Below, one piece after another: positions 1 to 9,176 of a DNA stretch of 64,000 bases. The notes under the pieces are model-generated. The model did no database searches. It was not told where the DNA came from and saw only the letters and a program-made list of their open reading frames with translations. The translations under genes and the position numbers were made by a program. Numbering within the stretch: position 1 is the stretch's first letter; every line of letters begins with the position of its first letter. This DNA is from Saprospiraceae bacterium (GTDB lineage: Bacteria; Bacteroidota; Bacteroidia; Chitinophagales; Saprospiraceae), in NCBI GenBank assembly GCA_016722295.1, contig JADKGL010000029.1:186001-250000 (forward strand), written 5' to 3'.

Positions 1-60
1 TATATATTTCAAAAGTATTCATAATTCCCTTTGGAATTGACAAAATTTGAATTGAACTAT

Positions 61-345
61 TTACAAAGAAATAGGATTCACCTTTACCTGTCCACCAATT
101 GCTTTTAATACTTTCATTATTGTTGAAAATTGTGGTTTAGCTCCATCAGATAAGGCTTTATATAAACTAGGTCTACTCAATCCAGATTTTTCAGCAATTT
201 GTGACATTCCCATAGCTTTAGCAACATTTCCTATTGCAATGATTAAATCGTTTTCATTTCCTTGTTCTAATACTTCGTTTAAATATTCAGCAATCATTTC
301 ATTGCTATCTAAGTAATCTGTTATGTCAAACTTTGTAATTTCCAT
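61..345 (-). CDS. Antitoxin of a type II toxin-antitoxin pair (XRE-like, 94 aa)
   Basis: This is the probable antitoxin that neutralises the RelE/ParE-like toxin encoded just upstream. A helix-turn-helix is visible around residues 45-75 (MSQIAEKSGLSRPSLYKAL), followed by the short C-terminal stretch typical of the small 'addiction module antidote' family (about 95 aa). The start is ATG at 345, only 3 bp after the toxin stop, so the two are co-transcribed with the toxin first, the order used by HigBA-like modules. Family knowledge suggests that the antitoxin, alone or with the toxin, represses the operon. The family assignment rests on sequence pattern only. Confidence 0.85.
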   Translation of the reverse strand: MEITKFDITDYLDSNEMIAEYLNEVLEQGNENDLIIAIGNVAKAMGMSQIAEKSGLSRPSLYKALSDGAKPQFSTIMKVLKAIGGQVKVNPISL

Positions 346-348
346 TTT

Positions 349-648
349 TTATATTTTTAACGAATTCCAAATTTCTTTAGCTCTTGCTATGTTTCTTTTT
401 TGCGTTGATTTATCTCCACCTATTAGTAAAACTATAATCTTACCGTCCATTTGTTTAAAATAAACACGATAACCTTTTGCATAGTCTATTTTTAGTTCTC
501 TAATTCCACCGCCAACAGATTCGCAGTCACCAAAATGTTCTACTTGTTCTAATTTTTGAATCCGCATTAAAATCTTAGCTTTAGCTCGAAAATCTTTCAA
601 TTTTCTGAGCCATTTGTCAAATTCTGATGTCTTTTCAATCAAATACAT
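349..648 (-). CDS. RelE/ParE-superfamily toxin (addiction module killer protein type)
   Basis: This is a small basic protein of about 99 aa with the RelE/HigB-like pattern: an N-terminal EFDKWLRKLKD, a central GGGIRELKIDYAKGYRVYF and a C-terminal LLIGGDKSTQKRNI. Such toxins are mostly ribosome-dependent mRNA interferases. I chose the ATG at 648 over an in-frame TTG at 675, because the family normally begins a few residues before the EFDKWL segment. It lies immediately upstream of its antitoxin. Exact target and subfamily cannot be decided from sequence alone. Confidence 0.85.
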   Translation of the reverse strand: MYLIEKTSEFDKWLRKLKDFRAKAKILMRIQKLEQVEHFGDCESVGGGIRELKIDYAKGYRVYFKQMDGKIIVLLIGGDKSTQKRNIARAKEIWNSLKI

Positions 649-675
649 TTTATGACTGTATTCATTCGGATACAA

Positions 676-1143
676 ATTTATCGAAATTTTATTAATTTTG
701 AATTAAAATTTCAATTTTCTTCAGTTTTTCATTGAAATTTAGGAAAACACATCAAAATCTGTTGATATGTATCAAGTTAATAGAAATGAATTTTAGTAAT
801 TCAAAATTATGCATTTATCAATAGGAATCTATTTCTGGAAATCGCGATTAAATTTTTCATTTCTTTACTACTTTAATTGCCTTATCCACCCAATTTTTGC
901 CACTTAAATAGATGTCTGGTTTTATGGCTTCTATGTCAACTGAAAAACCTGTATCTAGCCAGAGTTGTCCGTTCATGGGTAGTTGTTTCTGATTTTTGGA
1001 CAAGTTGTTTTATAATGTACAATGTTGCCATAATCCATCATGCCTCTTGAATTTTGCCCTAGTACCACGACTTTATCGCTTTGTCTCGCTAACATGGTGA
1101 ATAGTTATCCAATGCTTAAATATTTTGTACTTTCACGATTTTA
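676..1143. other. Intergenic stretch holding a peptidase remnant
   Basis: About 470 bp separate the toxin gene from the orphan HigA gene. The part from 857 to 1107 is a decayed S41 peptidase tail, listed separately. I see no gene, RNA or strong hairpin in the rest. Confidence 0.5.
857..1107 (-). pseudogene. C-terminal remnant of an S41-family peptidase
   Basis: Translation of the minus strand gives LFTMLARQSDKVVVLG and MDYGNIVHYKT. After a frame change it gives LWLDTGFSVDIEAIKPDIYL, then GKNWVDKAIKVVKK and a stop at 857. This matches the C-terminus of the intact S41 peptidase at 37006-38478 (LFTILARQSDKVIVMG, NWLDQGISI, PDIYIPKNIKNWVDY). The rest of the gene is absent and the reading frame is broken near 985. 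It is a dead fragment from the same family as a cassette-borne gene. Confidence 0.75.
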
Positions 1144-1431
1144 TTAATTCACAGTTTCTATTTGTTCTAATTCTCTCTTGATTGTTTTCATTTCTTCTTC
1201 AATGTCAAAGTCGTTTTGTAAGCCAAGCCAGAATTTAGAAGATGTTCCAAAGTATTTGGAAAGTCTTAAGGCTGTATCTGCTGTGATTCTTCTTCTTCCC
1301 TTTAGTATTTGACTAGTTCTTGTTTGAGGAACTCCAATAGATTGAGAAAGTTTATAGGCAGTTATACCCATTGGTTTTAGAAATTCTTCTTCTAATATTT
1401 CTCCAGGATGTATGTTTTTTAGTTTATTCAT
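1144..1431 (-). CDS. higA: HigA-family antitoxin, apparently orphan
   Basis: This is a 95-aa protein of the HigA addiction module antidote family: it opens with NIHPGEILEEEFLKPMGIT, followed by an HTH (KLSQSIGVPQTRTSQILKG) and LGLQNDFDIEEE. HigA binds HigB toxin and represses the operon. In the usual module a higB gene of about 280 bp lies immediately upstream; here the next upstream gene is an unrelated OsmC gene 48 bp away, so no partner is visible. It may be an antitoxin left after loss of the toxin, or it may act on a toxin elsewhere. Confidence 0.85.
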   Translation of the reverse strand: MNKLKNIHPGEILEEEFLKPMGITAYKLSQSIGVPQTRTSQILKGRRRITADTALRLSKYFGTSSKFWLGLQNDFDIEEEMKTIKRELEQIETVN

Positions 1432-1479
1432 GAATCCTTGCTGGGGTATATGCTTATTAAATTGAATTTATTTTTACAA

Positions 1480-1869
1480 CTAATTAATTCTCATAGGCAC
1501 AGCTTCAGAGATCAACTTTGCCACAGGACACTTTTCAGCAATGGCAAATAATCTTTCTATTTGTTCGTCGGAAAGTTGATTTTCAAAACGAATTGTTTTT
1601 ATGATTTTTTTATCTTGTGAATCATTAGTATCGAGTTCAGTGATTACTTCTATTTTTCCTGTATTCCAGGCTTTTCTTTTTGCATAAAGCTGTATAGTAA
1701 TCGTAGTACAAGCTGCAAGAGATCCAAGAAAATATTCAATTGGATTGGGCGCTAAGTCTGTACCTCCTATTTCAATCGGTTCATCAACAAAGAAGTTTTT
1801 ATCTGCCGTCTTTACTTCTGTATAGAGTTTGTCTGAGTCAGAAGTGGCTGTTACAACTGTATTTTTCAT
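1480..1869 (-). CDS. OsmC family protein
   Basis: This is a 129-aa OsmC/Ohr-superfamily protein. The two redox cysteines expected of the family are present, Cys54 in SLAACTTITIQLYAKR and Cys114 in AEKCPVAKLI. Such proteins reduce organic hydroperoxides or act in general redox defence; the short form with a YFLGSLAACT motif is the YhfA/OsmC-like type rather than Ohr. Its start overlaps the stop of the upstream iron-sulfur gene by 4 bp (ATGA), so the two are translationally coupled. Confidence 0.85.
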   Translation of the reverse strand: MKNTVVTATSDSDKLYTEVKTADKNFFVDEPIEIGGTDLAPNPIEYFLGSLAACTTITIQLYAKRKAWNTGKIEVITELDTNDSQDKKIIKTIRFENQLSDEQIERLFAIAEKCPVAKLISEAVPMRIN

Positions 1870-2291
1870 CCTTTAAAATCTATCTTAACGTGAGAGCCAT
1901 CACAAAATGGTTTGTTGTTGGATTGTCCACATCTGCAAAAGGCTGCAACTTTATTTTTTTGCGTTTCACTTCCATCTGCGTTTTTGATCTTCAAGTTTCC
2001 ATAGACCATAAGTGGACCATTGGCTATAACTTCCACTATTTGTTCGCTATGTACTTCACTTTGTGTTACTTCTCCTTCATTTTTATAATAACTCAAGGCA
2101 CCCGAAGGGCAATTATTGATACGCTTAATAATCTCTTCTGTAGGGGCTCCTTCTGCATTTATCCAAGGCCTCACTCCAGGATTAAAAACCGATAAAAGGC
2201 CATGTTCTCCTTTCCAACATTTGGTAGAATGAATACAAGCCTCTGGTTTCCAGACGATCGTAATGTCTTTGTTTGAATATTTTTTTTTCAT
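1866..2291 (-). CDS. Fused divergent 4Fe-4S ferredoxin-like and CDGSH iron-sulfur protein
   Basis: This 141-aa protein has two cluster-binding modules. Residues about 10-70 form a Fer4_19-like domain (CIHSTKCWKGE, then NNCPSGALSYY). Residues about 80-140 end in a CDGSH motif (CRCGQSNNKPFCDGSH) that binds a 2Fe-2S cluster through 3 Cys and 1 His. This fusion is common in bacteria and is usually linked to redox sensing or iron-sulfur homeostasis. It is coupled to the OsmC gene, suggesting a shared oxidative-stress role. The physiological partner is unknown. Confidence 0.85.
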   Translation of the reverse strand: MKKKYSNKDITIVWKPEACIHSTKCWKGEHGLLSVFNPGVRPWINAEGAPTEEIIKRINNCPSGALSYYKNEGEVTQSEVHSEQIVEVIANGPLMVYGNLKIKNADGSETQKNKVAAFCRCGQSNNKPFCDGSHVKIDFKG

Positions 2292-2411
2292 TGATTGTTG
2301 ATTTTAAATTGTAAAAGTATAAATGTTTATTCGTTGCAGAATGTGCAACGAAAATAGACTTTATTCGTCGCATTTCACAATTATTTTAGCTATATATTAT
2401 ATTTTGCTACC

Positions 2412-2747
2412 CTAGAATTGCACCAGCATTTCTGTAAGTTTAACCTCTGAATCCGTTGCAATTTTATGTGCTGAATTATACAGACTTTCAAGTATGTCAA
2501 CATTATTTGATCTCACAGCTTCTTCTATTTTGATAAGTGCTTCTTTTAGACTACTGACTCCCATAAAATCGGCTTGTGGTTTTAACGAATGTGCGTTAAT
2601 ACGAAGCTGCTCCCAATCTTTATTTTTGAGATTGCGATGCATTTCCTCAAAAGTCTTTGGCGCTACATCAAGGTATAATGTAATGTAACGTTTCATTTTT
2701 TTGGGATCATCTTTTGTGAACTGTTTTAAAAAAGATAGATCGACCAT
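2412..2747 (-). CDS. Hpt domain phosphotransfer protein
   Basis: This 111-aa protein is a single histidine phosphotransfer domain. The phospho-accepting histidine is His53 in INAHSLKPQADFMG, which fits the family pattern H-S-L-K. Such proteins relay phosphate between the receiver domain of a hybrid kinase and a second receiver. The gene starts directly after the stop of the receiver gene at 2748, in the order hybrid kinase, response regulator, Hpt, so all parts of a multistep phosphorelay sit in one operon. Confidence 0.88.
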   Translation of the reverse strand: MVDLSFLKQFTKDDPKKMKRYITLYLDVAPKTFEEMHRNLKNKDWEQLRINAHSLKPQADFMGVSSLKEALIKIEEAVRSNNVDILESLYNSAHKIATDSEVKLTEMLVQF

Positions 2748-3134
2748 TTACACATTCGCATTAATAAGTTGAAAAATTTCTTCGAAAGCATCTTGTCCTT
2801 TTATCACATAATGTACTGCACCAAACATAATGGTTTTTGCGGCAGTTCCATAGCTTTCTTGGCTGGATAACATGATGACTGGTAAGTCATGGTTTTGCTT
2901 TTTTAATTCTCTAAGAATATCGATGCCATTTGCTGCATCTTTTTCTTTTGAATTCAAATGAAAGTCTAGAACGACAGCGTCTGGTTGTTTATCCAAACTT
3001 TGCAAACAGGCTTCCCCTGTTGGAAACGAAACTATATTAAAATTTTCATATTGACCTTTTAAATAGTCGGTCAGCATTTCAGACAATAGAGGCTCATCGT
3101 CCACGATGAAAATAGTTGGATTTTGATTAATCAT
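2748..3134 (-). CDS. Single-domain response regulator (receiver only)
   Basis: This 128-aa CheY-like receiver has the acidic pocket (FIVDDEP), the phospho-Asp in PDAVVLDFHL, a Ser/Thr switch residue (VIMLSSQ) and the lysine in HYVIKGQDAFEE. There is no output domain, so it should signal through phosphotransfer or protein binding. It overlaps the upstream hybrid kinase gene by 4 bp, is followed directly by the Hpt gene, and is probably part of the same relay. Confidence 0.88.
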   Translation of the reverse strand: MINQNPTIFIVDDEPLLSEMLTDYLKGQYENFNIVSFPTGEACLQSLDKQPDAVVLDFHLNSKEKDAANGIDILRELKKQNHDLPVIMLSSQESYGTAAKTIMFGAVHYVIKGQDAFEEIFQLINANV

Positions 3135-4642
3135 GATATTTTATTTAATAAGTTAAAAATTTTGTATAGCAACTCATCTGTATCAAAAGGCTTCCCTATA
3201 AAGTCATTCATGCCTGCTTCATAGCACAAATCGATTTCTTCTTGGTGAACATAGGCAGTCATAGCAATAATGGGCGTTTTTGATTTTTCACTTTTCATGT
3301 TTCTTATATTTTTTGTGGCTTCAAAACCACTCATCACTGGCATTTGGATATCCATTAATATAATATCATAAGTTGATGATTTTATTTTCTCTTTGGCAAT
3401 CAATCCATTTTCGGCCACATCTATGTGAACATCTTCAATTGCTTCTTCCAGTTCTTCCGTCGACACTACGATATTGAAAGCATTATCTTCTACCAAAAGA
3501 ATGTTAATTCCCTTAATTTCGGCAGCTGCATTCTTTTCGACATAATTTGACATCACATCTTCAGCTTTTTTCTCTTCTGAGAGATACGGAAGGATAAAAT
3601 GAAACTGACTGCCTTTGTCTTCTTTACTTTCCACCTTGAGTTCACCTCCATGTGCCTTCACAATTTCATAACTTAAACTCAATCCTAATCCAACCCCTTG
3701 GCCCGCTGGTTTAGTGGTAAAGAATGGTTGGAAGATTTTATCTTTGATTCTATCGGGGATACCTGATCCATTATCTTGAACAGAGATTAACATTTGGTTA
3801 TTTGCAATATGTTTTGTAGTGATTGAAACGATGGGTTCAAATCCAATTTCTTCTTTTTTGCTTCTCTCAGAAGCAGCCCAAATACCGTTATTGATAAGAT
3901 TTAAAATTACCCGACCCAAGTCTTGTGGAACGACATCAATTTTTGGTAAATTAGGATCAAGAAATCTTTCTATTGTACAATTGAAAGATCTCTCCTTGGC
4001 TTTTATACCATAGTATGCCAAACGCAAAAATTCATCACACAAAACATTTATGTCAGTAGGCGTTTTTTGTCCCGTTGGTCTCTTTGAATGTTCAAGCATA
4101 CCTTTAACAATGTCGGAAGCTCGTTTGCCATGAAAATATATTTTTTCAAGGTTTTCTGCTATGACATTTAAAATTTCATTTTCTAAACCTCTATTTCGCT
4201 CACTTTCAACTTTTGAACTTTCAATTTTCAACTCTGAAATTAATTCTTTACTAACTTCACTAAAATTATTGACGAAATTTAAAGGGTTCTGAATTTCATG
4301 TGCAATGCCTGCAGTAAGTTCTCCTAATGATGCCATCTTTTCGGTTTGGATGAGTTGGAGTTGTGTAGATTTGAGACTTGAAAGGGCTTTTTCGGCTTTT
4401 CCTTTTTGGGCTGCAATAGTTTCGTTTGTTTGCTGCAATAATTCTTGCATTTTTCGGATATATCGAAGTCTTTTATATAAATTATAAGAAAGCAGCAAAA
4501 CTATAATACTCAGAAATATTATCCAATTTTTGTTGGAATACAGTTCGGTTGCTTCTCTGGTTTGTGCAAAGGCGTAAGATGTTATAAACGTTCCTGCAAG
4601 AGTCAGAAAGCATTTAAAATTTACATATTTGATTGAATTCAT
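3131..4642 (-). CDS. Hybrid sensor histidine kinase with C-terminal receiver
   Basis: This 503-aa protein has a signal peptide-like N-terminus (residues 1-26), one membrane segment (about 40-57), a coiled coil (about 60-105), a HisKA domain with His115 in [13 protein letters not shown], and an HATPase domain with N, G1 and G2 boxes ([31 protein letters not shown]). A receiver domain with Asp431 in [12 protein letters not shown] ends the protein. The periplasmic part is very short, so the signal may come from a partner. The receiver closely resembles that of the kinase at 9177-11792, so the two are paralogues. First gene of the relay operon. Confidence 0.9.
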   Translation of the reverse strand: MNSIKYVNFKCFLTLAGTFITSYAFAQTREATELYSNKNWIIFLSIIVLLLSYNLYKRLRYIRKMQELLQQTNETIAAQKGKAEKALSSLKSTQLQLIQTEKMASLGELTAGIAHEIQNPLNFVNNFSEVSKELISELKIESSKVESERNRGLENEILNVIAENLEKIYFHGKRASDIVKGMLEHSKRPTGQKTPTDINVLCDEFLRLAYYGIKAKERSFNCTIERFLDPNLPKIDVVPQDLGRVILNLINNGIWAASERSKKEEIGFEPIVSITTKHIANNQMLISVQDNGSGIPDRIKDKIFQPFFTTKPAGQGVGLGLSLSYEIVKAHGGELKVESKEDKGSQFHFILPYLSEEKKAEDVMSNYVEKNAAAEIKGINILLVEDNAFNIVVSTEELEEAIEDVHIDVAENGLIAKEKIKSSTYDIILMDIQMPVMSGFEATKNIRNMKSEKSKTPIIAMTAYVHQEEIDLCYEAGMNDFIGKPFDTDELLYKIFNLLNKIS

Positions 4643-4770
4643 TTTTTACTTTCAGTTAATGATGTCTATAATAGAAATCTATCTCTCAGGAAATTTTCCA
4701 TTGAGATAGATATCTAAAAGTTTGATGTAGTTATGCAGAGCTAAATATTTTATTTTTTAAAATAAGTTTC

Positions 4771-6096
4771 CTAATATCCATCATTCTGCTCCATCAGCTT
4801 GTTTGTATTCATCTCTGATTGTGGGATAGGCATTACAAGTTTGGGACTGTCAAATGGTAGGCTTGCCACGCTTGATTTTGTTCGTTTGATATCATAGATA
4901 GCAAACCCTTCAAATGCCAATTCTCTTTGTCTTTCTTTGATAATGTCACCAAGGGTTAATGTAGTCAAAACTGCTGCAGATGATCTTATTCTGATGGAGT
5001 TGATATCATCGATTGGACTTGCACCAAGAGCTGTATTTAATCTCTGATTGCATTCAGCACGAATTAATATCATTTCAGCCAGTCTGATTAAAGGAATATC
5101 GCCAAACTGACTCACATATTTGTTAGTTAGGAAATCTCCTTTTGCATTTTGATAATAAAATTTGGATCGTACATCATTTGGATCATCAAATATATTTAGG
5201 TAATCTTGATTAATAGAAATATCTCCACCTCGACCACCATTCTCCTCTGATGCATAAAAAGTTATTAACACATTTTGTCCACTTTGAGATGTGATCTGTA
5301 CAGCAAAAATATCTTCAGATCCATTGACGTCATGGTTAAATGCAGCAGCATAATTAGGCGCTAAAGCTCTGCCACTATTGGCAATTACATCATGCGCTGC
5401 TCCTCCTGCAGCTTTGTAGTTGCCCAGATATAATTGTACTCTTGCAAGAAGTGCCAGTGCAGCATATTTGTCGGCATAAAATCCATTTTCTTTCGGAAGT
5501 ATCCCTGCAGCTTTTTGAAGGTCATTAATTATCAAAGTAATAACTTCATCAGTTGTACTTCTTTTGATAGATAAGTCACCACTAAAATCTTTTACGGACG
5601 TTGTTCTTAAAGGCACAGCTTTTACATCATTTCCAAACAACCTAAGCAATTCAAAATAAGTCAAAGCTCTAAGAAATTTGGCTTCTCCTTCGACTCTTGT
5701 TTTTTCATTTTCGTCTTTTATTACTGATAGATGATCCAAGACTAGATTAGTTTGATTGACAGACTCGTATAGACTATTCCACATCAATCCAATAATGCCG
5801 TTATTTGGCAACATAGATTTGTTAAGTGCTTCTCTAGGCTCATAAAAAGTGCCATTCCAAGAAACTTGATTGTCAGAGCCTATTAAGTCAGAAAAAATCT
5901 GTAGGTATCCACCGTGATTGCCTTCTAGTGCTTGACTATGGTAAGCACCAATCAATATTTTTTTGATATTTTCTTCTGAAGTAAGAGCAACATTATCTGA
6001 TATAGAAAGGGTAGGCTCTACATTCAATTCTTTGGAACAAGAAATAATAGTTACAAAAGCAAAAAGTAATACTATATATTTTATTAAATGATTCAT
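4771..6096 (-). CDS. SusD/RagB-family nutrient-binding outer membrane lipoprotein
   Basis: This 441-aa lipoprotein has a lipobox ending at Cys20 (FAFVTIISC), so it is lipid-anchored and probably surface exposed. The body has the SusD pattern: tetratricopeptide-like helices (TRVEGEAKFLRALTYFELLR, YAALALLARVQLYLGNY) and the C-terminal LAFEGFAIYDIKRT. SusD proteins cap SusC barrels and bind the polymer to be imported. The gene follows susC by 21 bp in the same operon. No glycoside hydrolase or other degrading enzyme is adjacent, so the substrate cannot be inferred. Confidence 0.92.
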   Translation of the reverse strand: MNHLIKYIVLLFAFVTIISCSKELNVEPTLSISDNVALTSEENIKKILIGAYHSQALEGNHGGYLQIFSDLIGSDNQVSWNGTFYEPREALNKSMLPNNGIIGLMWNSLYESVNQTNLVLDHLSVIKDENEKTRVEGEAKFLRALTYFELLRLFGNDVKAVPLRTTSVKDFSGDLSIKRSTTDEVITLIINDLQKAAGILPKENGFYADKYAALALLARVQLYLGNYKAAGGAAHDVIANSGRALAPNYAAAFNHDVNGSEDIFAVQITSQSGQNVLITFYASEENGGRGGDISINQDYLNIFDDPNDVRSKFYYQNAKGDFLTNKYVSQFGDIPLIRLAEMILIRAECNQRLNTALGASPIDDINSIRIRSSAAVLTTLTLGDIIKERQRELAFEGFAIYDIKRTKSSVASLPFDSPKLVMPIPQSEMNTNKLMEQNDGY

Positions 6097-6117
6097 TTCT
6101 TATTGATTTTAGATGTA

Positions 6118-9117
6118 TTAAAAATTGATATTTAGTCCTATTGAAGTGGTTTTGGCTTGTGGAGCGGATTCATAATCTATACCATAATTAGAACCTAAAC
6201 TATTAGCATCAGCTCTCGACTCTGGATCGAAACCATCATATTCGGTAAATGTCAGCAAATTGACTCCAGAAAGATAAATACGGGCATTGCGAATTTTAAC
6301 TTTACCTAAGATTGATGATGGAATGTCATAGCTCAACATCACATTTCTCAATCGAATAAAATCTGCTTTTTGGAGATATCTTGTGGATATTGCATTACCA
6401 TTTCCTCCATATAGTCTGGCTTGTGGTACCTCAGTAATATCTCCTACTTTTTGCCAACGGTTTAGTTGATTTACCGTTTGGTTGCCAAAAAAATCTCCAT
6501 TTGACGAAGTAAATTTACCGAATGCATTGTAAATACTTGCACCCCATTCTCCTACAAAAGTAAAGCTAAGTGCAAGACCTTTGTACGAAACTTCATTGGT
6601 AAGGCCTCCTATCCAAGTGGGTTGTGTATTACCAGCTAAAACAGGTTTTACTTCCGAATAATTTGCTGTGGTTTCACTGCCTTTTCCATCGGTATAATAC
6701 AAAGCATCGCCATTATTAGGATCGACTCCTGCATATTCAGGTAAATAAAACGTAGGTGCAGCATGCCCAACTCTGTAGAGAGCTGTAAAAAATATGATAT
6801 CAGCGTTATTGTTGGGTAGCGATATGATCTTATTTGTATTATTGGATATATTTAGATTTGTAGTCCATTCGAAATTTTTACTTGTAATATTTTTAGAGTT
6901 CAACACAAGCTCTATTCCTTTATTTTCTACTTCACCTATGTTTTTATTGATCCCTAGTTGACCTGAACTACCGGGCAAAGGCACATTAAACAGAAGTCCA
7001 TCAGTTCTTTTTGAATAAAAATCCAATTCACTAGAAATCCTATCTTTAAATAATCCGAACTCTATACCTAAATCCAATTGCTTGCTTTTCTCCCAAGTCA
7101 AATCATTGTTGCCAGGTTGTGTCAATCTTATACCAGAACCTCTATTGTAAGACACACCATTGTAGAGCGATTTAGACGCAAAATTTCCTATTTCAGAATT
7201 GCCCAACTGACCATAACTTGCTCTTACTTTCAGTAAAGAAATTGTATTAAAATCTTTGAGAAATGACTCCTCAGATACTAACCACCCAACAGACATTGCA
7301 GGAAAAACACCATACCTTTGGTTTGCACCAAATCGAGATGAACCATCTCGTCTGATACTCGCCTTTACAAAATATTTGTCTTGAAGCATGAAGGAAGCCC
7401 TAGCGAAATAGGATAAAAAATTGTACCTCTCATTAGATCCTTTGCCTTGTGTAATCTCAGCTGCACTAGATATGGATTTGAAATCATCAGAAGGAAACTG
7501 TACCCCACTCACACTATTGAAAATACGATCAGAATTACTGAACTCCTGGCCTGCGACTACAGTAAGCAAAGAAGTCTTATTGATTTCTTTATTGTAGGTA
7601 AAATAATTAGACCATATATAATTTTCTGATTTGGCATTTGAATTATATGCAAATCCGTTTGTAGCCATAAATGGTGTCAACCTTCCTCGATATTGATTTT
7701 CTGTTTGGTTGCTCAGATCGTAACCTAAGTCAGAATTGAATTTTAAATTTTGAATAATATTATATTCTGCAAAAACTTTACCTGTAATTCTATGTAGGTT
7801 TGTTGTAAAATCAGCATATCTATCTTCGAGTAAAAAGTTTGGATATAGCGTATTTGGATTGGGTGTGCCATCTTCATTTAAAGCTGGGGAAAGTGGAGAT
7901 TGCTCTATCGAAGAAGATGGCGTGACGAATTCATTATCGTTAGCCACACGGTCTATAATGGTTTTGGAAATTCCCAGATTCATTCCAGCAGAGATTTTAA
8001 ATGACAACTGGTGCTTGAGATTCATCCTGGCACTGAGTCGTTGTAAGTCATTACCGAGTATGATTCCTTTGGTTTTGTTTAGAGTGCCTCCAAAAAAATA
8101 TTGAGTTTTTGCATCACCGCCAGATATAGACAGATCCATATCAGACTGACTACCATCTTTAAATGCTACCTTACCCCAATCGGTATCAACAGCACCATTT
8201 CGCCAATCAGTACCATTGGACACAAAATCAAAAAATCCTTCTGCCTCAGCTTTTCCTGCGTCTTCGCCCAAAGAATTGATGGCAGCTTCTGTAAAGAGTT
8301 CTTTGTATTGTGCTGCATTGAGCACTTTGATTACATTAGTAGGCGAACTAATCCCTGATGAAATATTCAGAGAAACATTCGTCTTACCTACTTTTCCTTT
8401 TTTGGTCGTAATCAGCACGACACCATTTGCACCTCTTGCACCATATATTGCAGCAGAGCTTGCATCCTTTAGAATATCGATAGATTCTATTTCTGAAGAA
8501 CTAAGCGATAATAGTGGATTCATTACAGCTCCATTGCTAGATTCGTTTTGGTTGATAAGAGGCATACCATCCAATACATAAAGTGGTTCAGTAGCTTGAC
8601 TAAGACTAGATGTGCCACGTATCCTGACATTGATACCACCCTCTACTTTACCATTTGTTTGATTGATGCGCACACCAGCTGCCTTTCCTGACATTGTGTT
8701 TTGAAAATTGGACACAGCAATGTTAGAAATGTTTTCAGATGTTAGTTTTGCTACATTGTCTGTCAAATTTCTTTTGCTAGTACTACCGTATCCGATGACC
8801 ATAACTTCATCTATTAATTTTGTAGATTCTTCAAGTATGATTTTAATATCATCTACTCCGTCGGAAAGATTGATGGTTTTGGTCTCGTATCCTAAAAAAT
8901 TGAAAGTTAAGGATTGGACTTTATTGGGTAATTGTAGATTAAATTTCCCATCGATATCTGTAATAGCCCCAATCTTAGGAGCGCCATCGGCTATAATATT
9001 AACGCCTATGATGGCTTGCCCATTTGGATCTGTTACAATTCCTTTGATCGATTTTTGAGCTAGCGAGTAACTTATACTTCCTAGCATTAATAAAAGAAAT
9101 AAAAAAAGCTGTTTCAT
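6118..9117 (-). CDS. SusC/RagA-family TonB-linked outer membrane transporter
   Basis: This 999-aa TonB-dependent receptor has a signal peptide (1-20), a carboxypeptidase-D regulatory-like domain (about 23-95, IKGIVTDPNGQAIIGVNI), a plug (about 110-235, with AGVRINQTNGKVEGG and LYVLDGMPL) and a beta-barrel ending in the aromatic terminus TSIGLNINF. It imports the ligand captured by the SusD partner using TonB energy. It is preceded by a hybrid two-component kinase gene rather than an anti-sigma/ECF pair, which suggests regulation by phosphorelay. Start is ATG at 9117. Confidence 0.93.
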   Translation of the reverse strand: MKQLFLFLLLMLGSISYSLAQKSIKGIVTDPNGQAIIGVNIIADGAPKIGAITDIDGKFNLQLPNKVQSLTFNFLGYETKTINLSDGVDDIKIILEESTKLIDEVMVIGYGSTSKRNLTDNVAKLTSENISNIAVSNFQNTMSGKAAGVRINQTNGKVEGGINVRIRGTSSLSQATEPLYVLDGMPLINQNESSNGAVMNPLLSLSSSEIESIDILKDASSAAIYGARGANGVVLITTKKGKVGKTNVSLNISSGISSPTNVIKVLNAAQYKELFTEAAINSLGEDAGKAEAEGFFDFVSNGTDWRNGAVDTDWGKVAFKDGSQSDMDLSISGGDAKTQYFFGGTLNKTKGIILGNDLQRLSARMNLKHQLSFKISAGMNLGISKTIIDRVANDNEFVTPSSSIEQSPLSPALNEDGTPNPNTLYPNFLLEDRYADFTTNLHRITGKVFAEYNIIQNLKFNSDLGYDLSNQTENQYRGRLTPFMATNGFAYNSNAKSENYIWSNYFTYNKEINKTSLLTVVAGQEFSNSDRIFNSVSGVQFPSDDFKSISSAAEITQGKGSNERYNFLSYFARASFMLQDKYFVKASIRRDGSSRFGANQRYGVFPAMSVGWLVSEESFLKDFNTISLLKVRASYGQLGNSEIGNFASKSLYNGVSYNRGSGIRLTQPGNNDLTWEKSKQLDLGIEFGLFKDRISSELDFYSKRTDGLLFNVPLPGSSGQLGINKNIGEVENKGIELVLNSKNITSKNFEWTTNLNISNNTNKIISLPNNNADIIFFTALYRVGHAAPTFYLPEYAGVDPNNGDALYYTDGKGSETTANYSEVKPVLAGNTQPTWIGGLTNEVSYKGLALSFTFVGEWGASIYNAFGKFTSSNGDFFGNQTVNQLNRWQKVGDITEVPQARLYGGNGNAISTRYLQKADFIRLRNVMLSYDIPSSILGKVKIRNARIYLSGVNLLTFTEYDGFDPESRADANSLGSNYGIDYESAPQAKTTSIGLNINF

Positions 9118-9176
9118 AAAATATTGATTTGTTGGTTTTTAAAAAATACATTATTTGTTTTGTTACTCATTGGTCA

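Noticed and set aside
1740..2195. Plus-strand open frame of 151 codons
   Set aside because: It is the complement of the OsmC and CDGSH genes, both of which have clear motifs on the minus strand.
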